Assembly (NCBI GenBank): GCA_028875855.1
Contig: JAGWVA010000016.1
Location: 1-62,996, forward strand
Direction of reading: 5' to 3'
Length of the DNA: 62,996 nucleotides
Source of the DNA: Paracoccaceae bacterium
Lineage (GTDB): Bacteria > Pseudomonadota > Alphaproteobacteria > Rhodobacterales > Rhodobacteraceae
Shown here: positions 29,421 to 38,280 of the stretch, piece after piece
Layout: the number at the start of each line of letters is the position of its first letter
Numbering within the stretch: the stretch's first letter is position 1
The notes under the pieces: model-generated
What the model was told of the DNA's origin: nothing
The model's database searches: none
What the model saw: the letters and a program-made list of their open reading frames with translations, nothing else
Made by a program: the position numbers and the translations under genes

Positions 29421-30116
29421 TCAGGCATCTGGCAAGAGCCGGTCAAAGCTCGCCTCGCGCGCCATCAACACGGCCTGCGTGCGGCTTTGCACCCCAAGCT
29501 TGCGCATGATCGCGGTGACATGGGCCTTCACCGTCGTCTCGGCGATGTCGAGCTCGTAGGCGATCTGCTTGTTCAGCTTGCCCTCGCAGATCAGTTGCAG
29601 GATCTTCGCCTGCTGGCGCGTCAGAAGGGTCAGGCGCTGGATCGCCTCTTCGCGCTCGGTCGCGGGGGCGGACGGGTCGGCGCAGGGGATATAGCCCTCG
29701 GGGACATAGGCCTGCCCCGCGCGCAGGGCGGCAAAGGCGGTGCGAAAGGCCTCGCGCGGGGAATGCTTGGGCACGAAGCCCGCGGCCCCCGCGCTGAGCG
29801 CCGCCCCGATCGCGCGGGCGTCCGCCATCGACGACACGACGATCACCGGCACCTGCGGCACCGCGGCCTTGAGCCGGATCAGCCCGTCGAAGCCCGTCAC
29901 GTCGGGCAGGTTGAGGTCGAGCACCACGACATCGGGCGCAGGCTCGGCTTCCAGCCGCGCCAGTGCCGCATCCAGCCGCCCCGCGGTCTCGACCCGCTCG
30001 ATCCCGGCGACGGTCTTCAACGTCATCGCAAGCGCTTCGCAGAACAGCGGGTGGTCGTCCACCACCAGCGCCGCCCGAAAGCCCCCGGGCCGTTCCGCAA
30101 GTTCCTGTGAGTTCAT
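29421..30116 (-). CDS. NarL/LuxR-family response regulator (AgmR/ErbR-like)
   Basis: A 231-residue DNA-binding response regulator. The receiver domain has the acidic pair VVDDHP at 19-21, phospho-acceptor D67 (VLDLNLPDVTGFDG), and the PKHSP lysine region. The C-terminal helix-turn-helix reads LNKQIAYELDIAETTVKAHVTAIMRKLGV. It heads the operon with the FIST protein and hybrid kinase (38-base gap) and is divergent from coxG over a 154-base spacer that contains two TTGGTC-type repeats. It is the likely output of the kinase. The MNSQEL start at 30116 has AAAGGA upstream. Confidence 0.9.
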   Translation of the reverse strand: MNSQELAERPGGFRAALVVDDHPLFCEALAMTLKTVAGIERVETAGRLDAALARLEAEPAPDVVVLDLNLPDVTGFDGLIRLKAAVPQVPVIVVSSMADARAIGAALSAGAAGFVPKHSPREAFRTAFAALRAGQAYVPEGYIPCADPSAPATEREEAIQRLTLLTRQQAKILQLICEGKLNKQIAYELDIAETTVKAHVTAIMRKLGVQSRTQAVLMAREASFDRLLPDA

Positions 30117-30175
30117 GGCCGGACCATCCTTTCGACCCACCCTACCAAGCGACGGGGGCGCGCGCCACTTGGCCC

Positions 30176-30218
30176 TTGGTCGAACGGCACCGGCCCGCCG
30201 GATACGACTTTGGTCAAA
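30176..30218 (+). promoter_or_regulatory. Direct repeats TTGGTC(G/A)AA between the response regulator and coxG
   Basis: TTGGTCGAA at 30176-30184 and TTGGTCAAA at 30210-30218 are 34 bases apart, about three helical turns, in the divergent spacer. They lie roughly 50 to 95 bases before coxG. Their repetition and position suggest binding sites for the neighbouring LuxR-type regulator. No biochemical support is available. Confidence 0.35.
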
Positions 30219-30270
30219 TGGCGCGGGCGGCGGCGAATCCGTAGTCTTCCCGGAAAGGGAGAGAGATCCG

Positions 30271-30789
30271 ATGGAACTGAACGACGCGCGCCTCATCAAG
30301 GCGGACCCGCAGACGGTCTGGGCGGCCATCCTGACGCCCGAAGTTCTCAAGGAATGCATCCCCGGTTGCGAATCCATGACCGGCTCTCCCCAGGACGGGT
30401 TCGAGGCGGTGGTGGTTCAGAAGGTCGGCCCCGTGAAGGCGCGGTTTACCGGCCTCGTGCAGCTTTCGGACATGGTGGAGGGGCAATCGCTCACCATCTC
30501 GGGCGAGGGCAAGGGGGGACCTGCGGGCTTTGCCAAGGGCGGCGCCAAGGTGCGGCTTGACCCCGAGGAGGGCGGCACGCGGCTCAGCTATGACGTGACG
30601 GCCTCGGTGGGCGGCAAGCTTGCCCAGCTGGGCAGCCGCCTCATCGACGGCTTTGCCCGCAAGATGGCCGACGATTTCTTCGAACGCTTTCAGGCGGCGG
30701 TCGAGGGGCCACAGGAAGACGACCAGCCCCCCGAAGCGGGGGACGAGAACGCGCCCAAGAAGGGCTGGTTCAAGAGGATCATCGGCTAG
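30271..30789 (+). CDS. coxG: CoxG-family SRPBCC protein
   Basis: A 172-residue protein of the CoxG group (START/SRPBCC fold), beginning [19 protein letters not shown] with the typical CIPGCESM near residue 30 and [21 protein letters not shown] in the C-terminal helix. CoxG proteins attach CO-dehydrogenase-type enzymes to the membrane or pass electrons to quinones. An acidic linker and a short basic tail ([10 protein letters not shown]) end the protein; no transmembrane helix is obvious. It is the first gene of coxG-S-L-M. Confidence 0.87.
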   Translation: MELNDARLIKADPQTVWAAILTPEVLKECIPGCESMTGSPQDGFEAVVVQKVGPVKARFTGLVQLSDMVEGQSLTISGEGKGGPAGFAKGGAKVRLDPEEGGTRLSYDVTASVGGKLAQLGSRLIDGFARKMADDFFERFQAAVEGPQEDDQPPEAGDENAPKKGWFKRIIG

Positions 30790-30824
30790 GCCCTGCGCCC
30801 GGCCAGACACCAAGGGAGGATTTG

Positions 30825-31310
30825 ATGCCGAAAGTGACACTGCGCGTGAACGGGCGCGAGGTCTCGGGCGAGGTGGAGGGGCGCACGCTTCTGGTGCAGT
30901 TCCTGCGCGAGAGCCTGGGCATGACCGGGACCCACGTGGGCTGCGACACCTCGCAATGCGGGGCCTGCACGGTCCATGTGAACGGGTTGCAGGTGAAATC
31001 CTGCACGACCTTCGCGATGGACGTGGACGGGGCCGAGGTGACCACGATCGAGGGCATGGCCAATGCCGACGGGTCGCTTTCGGTGATCCAGCAGGCGTTT
31101 CAGGATCATCACGGCCTGCAATGCGGCTTTTGCACGCCGGGCATGGTGATGGCGGCGGCCGCGCTTCTGAAGGACAACCCCAAGCCGTCCGAGGCCGAGA
31201 TCCGGCACCATCTGGAAGGCAACATCTGCCGCTGCACGGGCTACCACAACATCGTCAAGGCGATCCTGGCCGCAAGCGGTCAGGACGTCAGCGCGATTGC
31301 TGCTGAATAA
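30825..31310 (+). CDS. coxS: Aerobic CO-dehydrogenase-like small subunit, [2Fe-2S]
   Basis: A 161-residue iron-sulfur subunit of the xanthine oxidase family. The plant-type cluster ligands are C40, C45, C48 and C60, and the C-terminal helical cluster ligands are C100, C103, C135 and C137 (CGFCTPGM and CRCTGY). GGGAGGA precedes the ATG at 30825; a TTG just before it is not needed. It passes electrons from the molybdenum subunit (coxL) to the FAD subunit (coxM), both encoded downstream. Confidence 0.95.
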   Translation: MPKVTLRVNGREVSGEVEGRTLLVQFLRESLGMTGTHVGCDTSQCGACTVHVNGLQVKSCTTFAMDVDGAEVTTIEGMANADGSLSVIQQAFQDHHGLQCGFCTPGMVMAAAALLKDNPKPSEAEIRHHLEGNICRCTGYHNIVKAILAASGQDVSAIAAE

Positions 31311-31368
31311 GCAACGGGATCATGGGTTTACGGTGCGCCATTCAAGCGCCGAATGAGGGAGGAATAGG

Positions 31369-33732
31369 ATGCCGAAAGACGGGATCGGCGCTGCGACGAA
31401 GCGGCGCGAGGACGTGCGGTTCCTGACCGGGAACGGACGTTACACCGATGACATCAACCTGCGCGGACAGGCCTATGTGTGGTTCGTGCGCAGCCAGGTT
31501 GCCCATGGCAAGATCACGAAGCTCGACACGAGCGACGCCGCGAAGATGCCGGGCGTGATCCGCATCTTCACCGGCGACGACTTCGCGCAGGTGGGCGGCG
31601 TTCCCTGCGGCTGGCAGGTGACGGACCGGCACGGCAAGCCGATGCTCGAGCCCAAGCACCCTGTGCTGGCGCAGGGCAAGGTGCGCTACGTGGGCGACGC
31701 CATCGCCGCCGTCGTGGCCGAGACCGAGGCCCAGGCCCGCGACGCGGCCGAGGCGCTGGTGGTCGATATCGAGGAACTGCCCGCGGTGATCGACATGAAG
31801 GCCGCGGTGAAGGCCGGCAGCCCGCTGGTGCATGAAGATATCGGCTCAAACCTTTGCTATGACTGGGGTTTTGTCGAAGAGAACAAGGCGGCGGTGGATG
31901 CGGCCTTTGCCAAGGCCGATCACGTCACGACGCTGGAGCTGGTCAACAACCGTCTGGTGCCGAACGCGATGGAACCGCGGGTGGCGGTGGGCGATTACGA
32001 CTTTTCGACCGACCATCACACGCTTTACACCACCAGCCAGAACCCGCATGTGATCCGCCTTCTGATGGGCGCCTTCGTGCTGGGCATCCCCGAACACAAG
32101 CTGCGCGTGGTGGCCCCGGACGTGGGCGGCGGGTTCGGCTCGAAGATCTTCCACTACATCGAGGAAGCCTTCGTCACCTTCGCCGCCAAGCAGCTTCGCC
32201 GCCCGGTGAAATGGACGGCCCAACGGTCGGAGAGCTTCATCACCGACGCCCATGGCCGCGACCATGTGACGAAGATCGAGCTTGCGCTGTCGAAGGACGG
32301 CACCTTCCAGGCGATCCGCACGGAAACCTACGCGAACATGGGGGCTTATCTCTCGACGTTCGCGCCCTCGGTGCCGACCTGGCTGCACGGCACGCTGATG
32401 GCGGGCAACTACCGCACGCCGCTCATCTACGTGAACGTGAAGGCTGTCTTCACCAACACCGTGCCGGTGGACGCCTATCGCGGCGCGGGCCGCCCCGAGG
32501 CGACCTATCAGCTTGAGCGCGTCATCGACAAGGCCGCGCGCGAGCTGAAGATGGACCCGATCGCGCTGCGCCGGAAGAACTTCGTGACCGAGTTCCCCTA
32601 CCAGACGCCGGTCGCCGTGGTCTATGACACCGGCAATTACAACGCGACGATGGACAAGCTGTCCGAAATGGCCGACCTCGCCGGGTTCGAGAAGCGCCGG
32701 GCCGCGAGCGCCGCGAAGGGCAGGCTGCGCGGTCTTGGCGTGAACTGCTACATCGAGGCCTGCGGCATCGCGCCGAGCCACCTCGTGGGCCAGCTTGGCG
32801 CCCGCGCGGGGCTTTACGAATCCGCCACCGTCCGGGTGAACGCCACCGGCAACATCGTCGTGATGACCGGCAGCCACAGCCACGGGCAGGGACACGAGAC
32901 CGCCTTTCCTCAGGTGGTGGCCGACCTGATCGGCATCCCGGCCGAGAATGTCGAGATCGTGCATGGCGACACAGCCAACACGCCGATGGGCATGGGCACC
33001 TACGGCTCGCGCAGCCTCGCGGTGGGGGGCTCGGCGCTGGTGAAGGCCACGAACAAGATCATCTCGAAGGCCAAGAAGATCGCGGCCCACCTGCTTGAGG
33101 CCTCGGAAGAGGATATCGAGCTGAAAGAGGGCAAGTTCTCGGTCGCCGGCACCGACAAGTCGGTGGATTGGGGCTCGGTCTGCCTTGCGGCCTATGTGCC
33201 GCACAATTACCCGCTGGAAAGCCTCGAGCCGGGTCTGGAGGAAACCGCCTTCTACGATCCGTCGAACTTCACCTATCCCGCCGGCGCCTATGCCTGCGAG
33301 GTCGAGGTGGACCCCGATACCGGCAAGGTGACGATCTGCTCCTTCGCCGCGGCCGATGATTTCGGCAACATCGTCAACCCGATGATCGTCGAAGGGCAGG
33401 TCCACGGCGGGCTTGGCCAGGGGATCGGTCAGGCGCTGCTGGAAGGCGCGGTCTATGACGAGAACGGCCAGCTTCTGTCGGGCAGCTACATGGACTACGC
33501 CATGCCGCGCGCCGACGACGTGCCGTTCTACAAGGTGGACCATTCCTGCCAGACGCCCTGCACGCACAACCCCCTTGGCGTGAAGGGCTGCGGCGAGGCG
33601 GGCGCGATCGGTTCGCCCCCGGCGGTGGTCAACGCGGTGATCGACGCGCTTCAGCGCGGCGGGCACGACGTCACCCATATCGACATGCCGCTCAGCCCCT
33701 CGCGGGTCTGGGCCGCGATGAACCAGGCGTAA
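31369..33732 (+). CDS. coxL: Form II CoxL-like molybdopterin hydroxylase large subunit
   Basis: A 787-residue molybdenum subunit. The active-site loop is AYRGAGR at residues 369-375, the form II signature; true form I CO dehydrogenases carry AYRCSFR with the copper-binding cysteine. The catalytic glutamate is E743 in [11 protein letters not shown], and cofactor-contact regions [10 protein letters not shown] and [15 protein letters not shown] are normal. It therefore belongs to the xanthine oxidase family, but whether it oxidises CO or another small molecule is uncertain. It starts behind GGGAGGA, 58 bases after coxS. Confidence 0.92.
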   Translation: MPKDGIGAATKRREDVRFLTGNGRYTDDINLRGQAYVWFVRSQVAHGKITKLDTSDAAKMPGVIRIFTGDDFAQVGGVPCGWQVTDRHGKPMLEPKHPVLAQGKVRYVGDAIAAVVAETEAQARDAAEALVVDIEELPAVIDMKAAVKAGSPLVHEDIGSNLCYDWGFVEENKAAVDAAFAKADHVTTLELVNNRLVPNAMEPRVAVGDYDFSTDHHTLYTTSQNPHVIRLLMGAFVLGIPEHKLRVVAPDVGGGFGSKIFHYIEEAFVTFAAKQLRRPVKWTAQRSESFITDAHGRDHVTKIELALSKDGTFQAIRTETYANMGAYLSTFAPSVPTWLHGTLMAGNYRTPLIYVNVKAVFTNTVPVDAYRGAGRPEATYQLERVIDKAARELKMDPIALRRKNFVTEFPYQTPVAVVYDTGNYNATMDKLSEMADLAGFEKRRAASAAKGRLRGLGVNCYIEACGIAPSHLVGQLGARAGLYESATVRVNATGNIVVMTGSHSHGQGHETAFPQVVADLIGIPAENVEIVHGDTANTPMGMGTYGSRSLAVGGSALVKATNKIISKAKKIAAHLLEASEEDIELKEGKFSVAGTDKSVDWGSVCLAAYVPHNYPLESLEPGLEETAFYDPSNFTYPAGAYACEVEVDPDTGKVTICSFAAADDFGNIVNPMIVEGQVHGGLGQGIGQALLEGAVYDENGQLLSGSYMDYAMPRADDVPFYKVDHSCQTPCTHNPLGVKGCGEAGAIGSPPAVVNAVIDALQRGGHDVTHIDMPLSPSRVWAAMNQA

Positions 33733-33743
33733 GGAGACGGGCC

Positions 33744-34532
33744 ATGTATGCATTCGAGTTCAAACGCCCCAAGACGCTGTCCGAGGCCGTTGCGGCGCTT
33801 GGCGGCGAGGACGCGCAGGCGCTCGGCGGCGGGCAGACGCTGATCCCCACGCTGAAACAGCGCCTTGCCGCGCCCGCGACGCTCGTGAGCCTGAACGGCA
33901 TCGACGAGATCAAGGGCATCTGCACCGACGATCAGGGCCGGCTCTGCATCGGCGGCGGCACCACCCATGCGGCGGTCGCCAAGGGCGCCGGGGCCTATCC
34001 GGCGCTGGCGGCCCTTGCAGCGAACATCGGCGATCCGGCGGTGCGCAGCCGCGGCACGATCGGGGGATCGGTCGCCAATAACGACCCCTCGGCCTGCTAC
34101 CCTTCGGCGGTGCTGGCCTCGGGCGCGACGGTGGTGACCAACACCCGCCAGATCGCGGCGGACGACTTCTTCCAGGGCATGTTCACCACGGCCCTGGAAC
34201 CCGGCGAGATCATCACCGAGGTGCGCTTTCCGATCCCGCAGAAGGCGAACTACCAGAAGTTCGTCCAGCCGGCCTCGCGCTTCGCCCTTGTCGGGGTGTT
34301 CGTCGCGAAATACGCCGACGGCGTGCGCGTCGCGGTGACGGGGGCCTCTTCGAACGGCGTCTTCCGCTGGACCGAGGCCGAAAAGGCGCTGTCGGCGAAC
34401 TTCTCCGCCAAGGCGCTGGACGGGCTGAAGGCCTCGGCCGACGGGCTGATCTCGGACATCCACGGATCGGCCGAATACCGTGCGCACCTGATCAAGGTGA
34501 TGACGGGCCGTGCGGTGACGGCTGCGGGCTGA
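33744..34532 (+). CDS. coxM: CO-dehydrogenase-like medium subunit, FAD-binding
   Basis: A 262-residue FAD subunit of the molybdenum hydroxylase. The two FAD motifs are AQALGGGQTLIPTLKQRL near residue 30 and IGDPAVRSRGTIGGSVANN near 95-113. It ends the coxG-S-L-M operon and is followed by a clear terminator. No coxD, coxE or coxF maturation genes follow, unlike classical form I clusters. The S-L-M order is itself typical of form II operons. Confidence 0.94.
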   Translation: MYAFEFKRPKTLSEAVAALGGEDAQALGGGQTLIPTLKQRLAAPATLVSLNGIDEIKGICTDDQGRLCIGGGTTHAAVAKGAGAYPALAALAANIGDPAVRSRGTIGGSVANNDPSACYPSAVLASGATVVTNTRQIAADDFFQGMFTTALEPGEIITEVRFPIPQKANYQKFVQPASRFALVGVFVAKYADGVRVAVTGASSNGVFRWTEAEKALSANFSAKALDGLKASADGLISDIHGSAEYRAHLIKVMTGRAVTAAG

Positions 34533-34552
34533 TCCAAGGTTACTAGCCCCAG

Positions 34553-34579
34553 AAAAGGGCGCCCTCGGGCGCCCTTTTT
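34553..34579. terminator. Intrinsic (bidirectional) terminator after coxM
   Basis: A 12-base perfect stem, AAAAGGGCGCCC and GGGCGCCCTTTT, with a minimal loop is followed by a T-run. The A-run on the other arm lets it serve the convergent glk transcript as well. It is the clearest terminator of the window. Confidence 0.85.
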
Positions 34580-34584
34580 CGCGT

Positions 34585-34670
34585 CTTCATCTTGGCAAAA
34601 ATGTCCCCGCCGGAGGCTCCGGCGTCTGATACCGGACGCTCCGCGGGGATATTTGAACGAAAGTGAAGGG
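34585..34670. repeat. Inverted pair of the intergenic repeat element, copies 2 and 3
   Basis: Copy 2 lies on the minus strand (34585-34610, CTTCATCTTGGCAAAAATGT then CCCCGC) and copy 3 on the plus strand (34643-34670, GCGGGGATATTTGAACGAAA then GTGAAGGG). Between them are the perfect hairpin CGCCGGAG-G-CTCCGGCG (34608-34624) and the smaller CGGA-CGC-TCCG (34633-34643). The whole 86-base block is an imperfect palindrome in the coxM-glk spacer. Copy 1 is at 20764-20790. Confidence 0.65.
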
Positions 34671-34686
34671 GGTTGCGCGGCGTTCT

Positions 34687-35655
34687 TTATGCAAGCGCCG
34701 CGAGGTAGGCCGCGCAGCCGGTGAGGGCGGCGTAGTCATCCTCGATCACCCAGACGGGGAAGTTCTGCATGAAGCCGGCAAAGCGGCCCTTGTCGCGGAA
34801 GGCATCGGCAAAGCCGAAGGCGGCGTAATGCCGGGTAAAGGCGCGGGCGACGCCGCCCACAAGAAACACGCCGCCAAAGGGCAGGTGGGTCAGCGCAAGG
34901 TTGCCCGCCTCGGTTCCGAAAAGCCGCACGAAGGTGCGGGCGGTCTCGACCGCAAGGGGATCGTCGCCGCCGTCGAGCGCGGCCATGATGTCCGCCGCGG
35001 CCTTTTCGGTGGGCGTCCCGGCCTCGGCCGATACCCAGGCGTAAAGGCGTTCCAGTCCGCGCCCGGAAAGGACATCCTCCACGCCCGGAAAACCGTGCGC
35101 GGTCTCGACGAAATGGGCCAGCCGCAGGTCGGCCTCGGTCCGCACGGGAAGGTTCACGTGGCCGCATTCCGATGCCGCGACGATGCGGCCGCCCGGCGCT
35201 TCGTGGACGGGCGCGGCGTTGAAGCCGGTGCCGACGCCGATCACCAGTTTCGCGGCATGCGGAGGCGCCTGCGGGCCTTCGACGATCGGCCGGAGGCTGT
35301 CGGCCGAGAGCGACCCAAGTGCATGACCCTGTGCCTGCAAGTCGTTGAGGATGGCCACCTTTTCCGCCGAGGTCGCGCGCGCGAGCATGGCCGGGTCGAT
35401 GGTCCAGTCGAGGTTGGTCATATGCGCCACTCCGTCGCGCACGGGCCCCGCCGCGGCAACGCAGGCACCGGCGCAGTCGACGCCGCCCTCATCCTCGATA
35501 TAGCGGCGGATCACCGTCTCCAGACCGGGGAAGTCGGCGTTGCGGTAGCGGCGGATCGAGCCATCCTTGAGCCGGGCGCCGCGGGCAAGCGCCACGCGGG
35601 TGTTGGTGCCACCGATATCGGCGACAAGCGTATAGACGTCGGCGGGCAACGGCAT
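34687..35655 (-). CDS. glk: Glucokinase (Glk family)
   Basis: A 322-residue ATP-dependent hexokinase-fold enzyme phosphorylating glucose. It shows the phosphate-binding LVADIGGTNTRVAL near the N-terminus, AAAGPV, a catalytic-base region LDWTID, IGVGTGFNAA, the E-x-GH motif ECGHVNLP and VFLVGGVAR. I start at the ATG at 35655 behind GGAG. It is 16 bases after the beta-glucosidase stop in a lacI-bgl-glk operon, so it traps glucose released from glucosides. Confidence 0.93.
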   Translation of the reverse strand: MPLPADVYTLVADIGGTNTRVALARGARLKDGSIRRYRNADFPGLETVIRRYIEDEGGVDCAGACVAAAGPVRDGVAHMTNLDWTIDPAMLARATSAEKVAILNDLQAQGHALGSLSADSLRPIVEGPQAPPHAAKLVIGVGTGFNAAPVHEAPGGRIVAASECGHVNLPVRTEADLRLAHFVETAHGFPGVEDVLSGRGLERLYAWVSAEAGTPTEKAAADIMAALDGGDDPLAVETARTFVRLFGTEAGNLALTHLPFGGVFLVGGVARAFTRHYAAFGFADAFRDKGRFAGFMQNFPVWVIEDDYAALTGCAAYLAALA

Positions 35656-35671
35656 TTCGGTCTCCGCAGGA

Positions 35672-36994
35672 TCAGCGCGACAGCGCGCGGGCGAGGGCGT
35701 GATAGGACGCTTTCGGGGTCCGCTGCAAGGTGTCGAAGTCAACGTGGACAAGGCCGAAGCGCTTGTCATACCCAAGCGACCATTCGTAATTGTCCATCAG
35801 CGACCAGCAGTAATAGCCCTTGACCGGCACGCCTTCGGCAATCGCGCGGCGCACCTGGGCAAGGTGTGCGTTGAGGTAGTCGATCCGCGCGTCGTCCCGG
35901 ACCGCCCCGCCGACGATCGCATCGGCATTGGCCATCCCGTTCTCGGTGACATAAAGGGGCAGATCGCCCGTATATTCGGCCCGCGTGCGCGCGAGGAACT
36001 GGTAGAGGCCCTCGGGATAGATCTCCCATCCCACCTGTGTTTTCGGCAGCGGCCCCTCGACCTCTTGCAGCGCGGGCCAGGGCGCGGGGGCGGGGCCGAT
36101 CAGCTTGCGCGTGTAGTAGTTCAGCCCGAACCAGTCGAGCTTTTCGCCGATGGTGGCGAAGTCGTCCTGCCAGCCGTCCGGCATGTGCGGGCCGAGGCCT
36201 TCGAGCACGGTGTCGGGGTATGCGCCCTTGAACAGCGCCGAGATGAACCAGCGGTTGTAGATGCCGTCGTAAAGCTCGGCGACGCGGGCCGCTTCGGGGC
36301 TGTCGTCGGCGGGCGCGGACCATTCGAAGTTGCAGACCGCGCCAAGGTTCGTCATCCCCAAGCCGCGCATGACCTGAATGGCCCGGCCATGGGCCAGCAG
36401 GACATGATGCATCGCGCGCGCCGTGGCGCGGATGTCGCGCAGGCCGGGGGCGTGCAGGCCCATGAAGTGCGACAGCCAGCCCACGCACCAGGGCTCGTTG
36501 ATGGGGGCGACCGACCAGACGCGGTCGCCGATGCGGCGCATCAGCACCTCGGTGAAATCGGCGAACCAGCCCGCGATGTCGCGGTTGCGCCAGCCGCCCA
36601 GATCGGCCAGCGGCGAGGGCAGTTCCCAGTGATAGAGCGTCGCCGCAGGCTTGATCCCGCGCGCCAGAAGCCCGTCCACCAGCCGGTCGTAGAAATCGAG
36701 GCCGGCCGCATTTACCGCCCCGCGCCCCTCGGGCAGCACGCGCGCCCAGGAGGTGGAGAAGCGATAGACGTCGAAGTTGCCCGCCTTGAGCAGATCGAGA
36801 TCCTCATCCATCCGGTGGAAGTGATCGCAGGCCCGCGCGCCGTCTTCCGCGCGCACCACATTGCCCGGGGTGGCCGCGAAGTCGTCCCAATGGGTGCGGC
36901 CCGCGCCGCCGAAGGCATGGCCCTCGATCTGGTAGCTGGAGGTTGCGGCCCCGAACAGGAAGCCGTCGGGGAAATCGCTGCGCTTTAAGTTCAT
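35672..36994 (-). CDS. GH1 beta-glucosidase
   Basis: A 440-residue cytoplasmic retaining glycosidase. It opens FPDGFLFGAATSSYQIEG, has the acid/base APINEPWC and the nucleophile YVTENGMA, and ends with YYCWSLMDNYEWSLGYDKRFGLV, all GH1 signatures. Two ATGs lie at 37000 and 36994; the second has AAAGG at proper spacing, while the first overlaps the upstream regulator stop (ATGA). It lies between a LacI regulator and glucokinase. Cellobiose or other beta-glucosides are likely substrates, perhaps using the Agl transporter. Confidence 0.94.
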   Translation of the reverse strand: MNLKRSDFPDGFLFGAATSSYQIEGHAFGGAGRTHWDDFAATPGNVVRAEDGARACDHFHRMDEDLDLLKAGNFDVYRFSTSWARVLPEGRGAVNAAGLDFYDRLVDGLLARGIKPAATLYHWELPSPLADLGGWRNRDIAGWFADFTEVLMRRIGDRVWSVAPINEPWCVGWLSHFMGLHAPGLRDIRATARAMHHVLLAHGRAIQVMRGLGMTNLGAVCNFEWSAPADDSPEAARVAELYDGIYNRWFISALFKGAYPDTVLEGLGPHMPDGWQDDFATIGEKLDWFGLNYYTRKLIGPAPAPWPALQEVEGPLPKTQVGWEIYPEGLYQFLARTRAEYTGDLPLYVTENGMANADAIVGGAVRDDARIDYLNAHLAQVRRAIAEGVPVKGYYCWSLMDNYEWSLGYDKRFGLVHVDFDTLQRTPKASYHALARALSR

Positions 36995-36996
36995 GG

Positions 36997-38028
36997 TCAT
37001 CCTTTGGAGGGGGCGGGGCCGGTGGACAGGCCCACCATGAGTTCGGCCTCGAACATGCGGTTGCGGGGGGCCGCGCCGGGGTTGCGGACGATGTCGATCA
37101 GCATTTCGGCCGCCTGCCGCCCCGCCTCGCGCACCGAGGATCGGGTGGCGGTGAAGATCGGCACGTCCTCGCCGTTCTTGAGGTAGGACAGGTCGTCGTC
37201 ATGGGTGATGACGGAGACATCCCGCCCCATCCGCAGGCCCGCATCCTGGATCGCGCGGCGCACGCCGATGGCAATGATCATCGAGGAGACGAGGAAGGCC
37301 GTCGGCGGATCGGGATTGGCAAGCGCCGCATGGGCGGCGCGGTATCCGAAGGTTTCGGTCATCTCGTCCGAGAACATCAGGGCGGGGTCGATCGGCACGC
37401 CGCGTCCCTCGAGCGCCTGTTCATAGCCCGACCGACGGCGGATGGCGAAATCCATGAACTCGAAGCCGTTCACCAGCGCGATCCGGCGATGCCCGAGGTC
37501 GAGAAGGAATTCCGCGGCGCGGCGAAAGGCACGGCGGTTGTTCACGTCGATCCAGGAATAGGGCTCGGGCGCGCCGGTGGCGCGGCCATGGACGACGAAG
37601 GGCAGGCCGATCTCGTTCAGCAGCTCGATTCGCGGGTCGGCGGCGCGGGGGGCGTGGACGATCACCCCGTCCACCGTGCCGCGCGCCTTGAACGACCGGT
37701 AGGCGCGCGCCTCCTCGGCGTCGTTCACGACGGTCAGCACCAGTTCATAGCCCATCCGCGTGTAGGTCTCGCCCGCGCCGGCGATGAAATCGGCAAAGAT
37801 CGGGTTCACGATCTCGTGCTTGGTGGCCACGTTGATGACATGGCCGATGGCCAGTGCGCGCCCGGTGGCAAGCCGGATCGCCCGGGCGTTGGGCTGGTAG
37901 TGATGGCGCTTGGCGGCGGCCTGAACGCGTTCGCGGGTCTCTTCGTTCACCTCCGGATAACCGTTCAGCGCACGGCTGACGGTTGTCGGCGAAAGCCCCA
38001 GCGTTTGGGCCAGTTCTTTCAGGTTCAT
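36997..38028 (-). CDS. aglR: LacI-family regulator of the alpha-glucoside genes (AglR-like)
   Basis: A 343-residue repressor. The N-terminal helix-turn-helix reads LKELAQTLGLSPTTVSRALNGYPEVNEETRERV with the hinge helix up to about residue 60, followed by a periplasmic-binding-protein-like sugar domain. It is divergent from aglE and heads a lacI-bgl-glk operon. The spacer contains AAAGCGGTTT at both ends (38041-38050 and 38203-38212), consistent with self- and target repression, and the same extended operator stands before glgP. The ligand is probably a glucoside or glucose. Confidence 0.9.
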   Translation of the reverse strand: MNLKELAQTLGLSPTTVSRALNGYPEVNEETRERVQAAAKRHHYQPNARAIRLATGRALAIGHVINVATKHEIVNPIFADFIAGAGETYTRMGYELVLTVVNDAEEARAYRSFKARGTVDGVIVHAPRAADPRIELLNEIGLPFVVHGRATGAPEPYSWIDVNNRRAFRRAAEFLLDLGHRRIALVNGFEFMDFAIRRRSGYEQALEGRGVPIDPALMFSDEMTETFGYRAAHAALANPDPPTAFLVSSMIIAIGVRRAIQDAGLRMGRDVSVITHDDDLSYLKNGEDVPIFTATRSSVREAGRQAAEMLIDIVRNPGAAPRNRMFEAELMVGLSTGPAPSKG

Positions 38029-38039
38029 CCGGGCGCTCT

Positions 38040-38050
38040 CAAAGCGGTTT
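38040..38050. promoter_or_regulatory. Candidate AglR operator, regulator-proximal
   Basis: CAAAGCGGTTT, within TCAAAGCGGTTTCAAA, lies 11 bases before the regulator ATG. It shares the 10-base core AAAGCGGTTT with the aglE-side and glgP-side sites and has the central CG of LacI operators. Position suggests autoregulation by blocking transcription or its early elongation. Confidence 0.5.
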
Positions 38051-38199
38051 CAAACTTCGGGGACTGTAGCGAGGGATCGCGCGGGCGTCAAAGGCTTCGA
38101 AATCCCGTTGATATGCTGCGGACGCGAAGGATCGGGCGGGTCCGGCAGCGGCCGGTGCGCCGGATTGACATAAAGGCGTGGATCGGCGACGGTGACATG

Positions 38200-38215
38200 T
38201 CCAAAGCGGTTTGGG
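38200..38215. promoter_or_regulatory. Candidate AglR operator, aglE-proximal
   Basis: TCCAAAGCGGTTTGGG, 65 bases before the aglE ATG, is identical to the site before glgP. A second small palindrome, GGAAT-G-ATTCC at 38214-38224, abuts it. A TTGACA hexamer occurs at 38165-38170 but no good -10 follows it at standard spacing. Confidence 0.6.
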
Positions 38216-38280
38216 AATGATTCCGATCGTTAGGTCTGACGTACGCCCAGAATGGGGCGATTAATCCGGGAGGAGTTTTG

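Noticed and set aside
31846-33753. A 635-codon minus-strand frame opposite coxL
   Set aside because: Composition typical of an antisense shadow; coxL on the plus strand has all its active-site motifs.
38165-38198. TTGACA as the -35 element of an aglE promoter
   Set aside because: No acceptable -10 hexamer lies 16-18 bases downstream, so I did not call a promoter.
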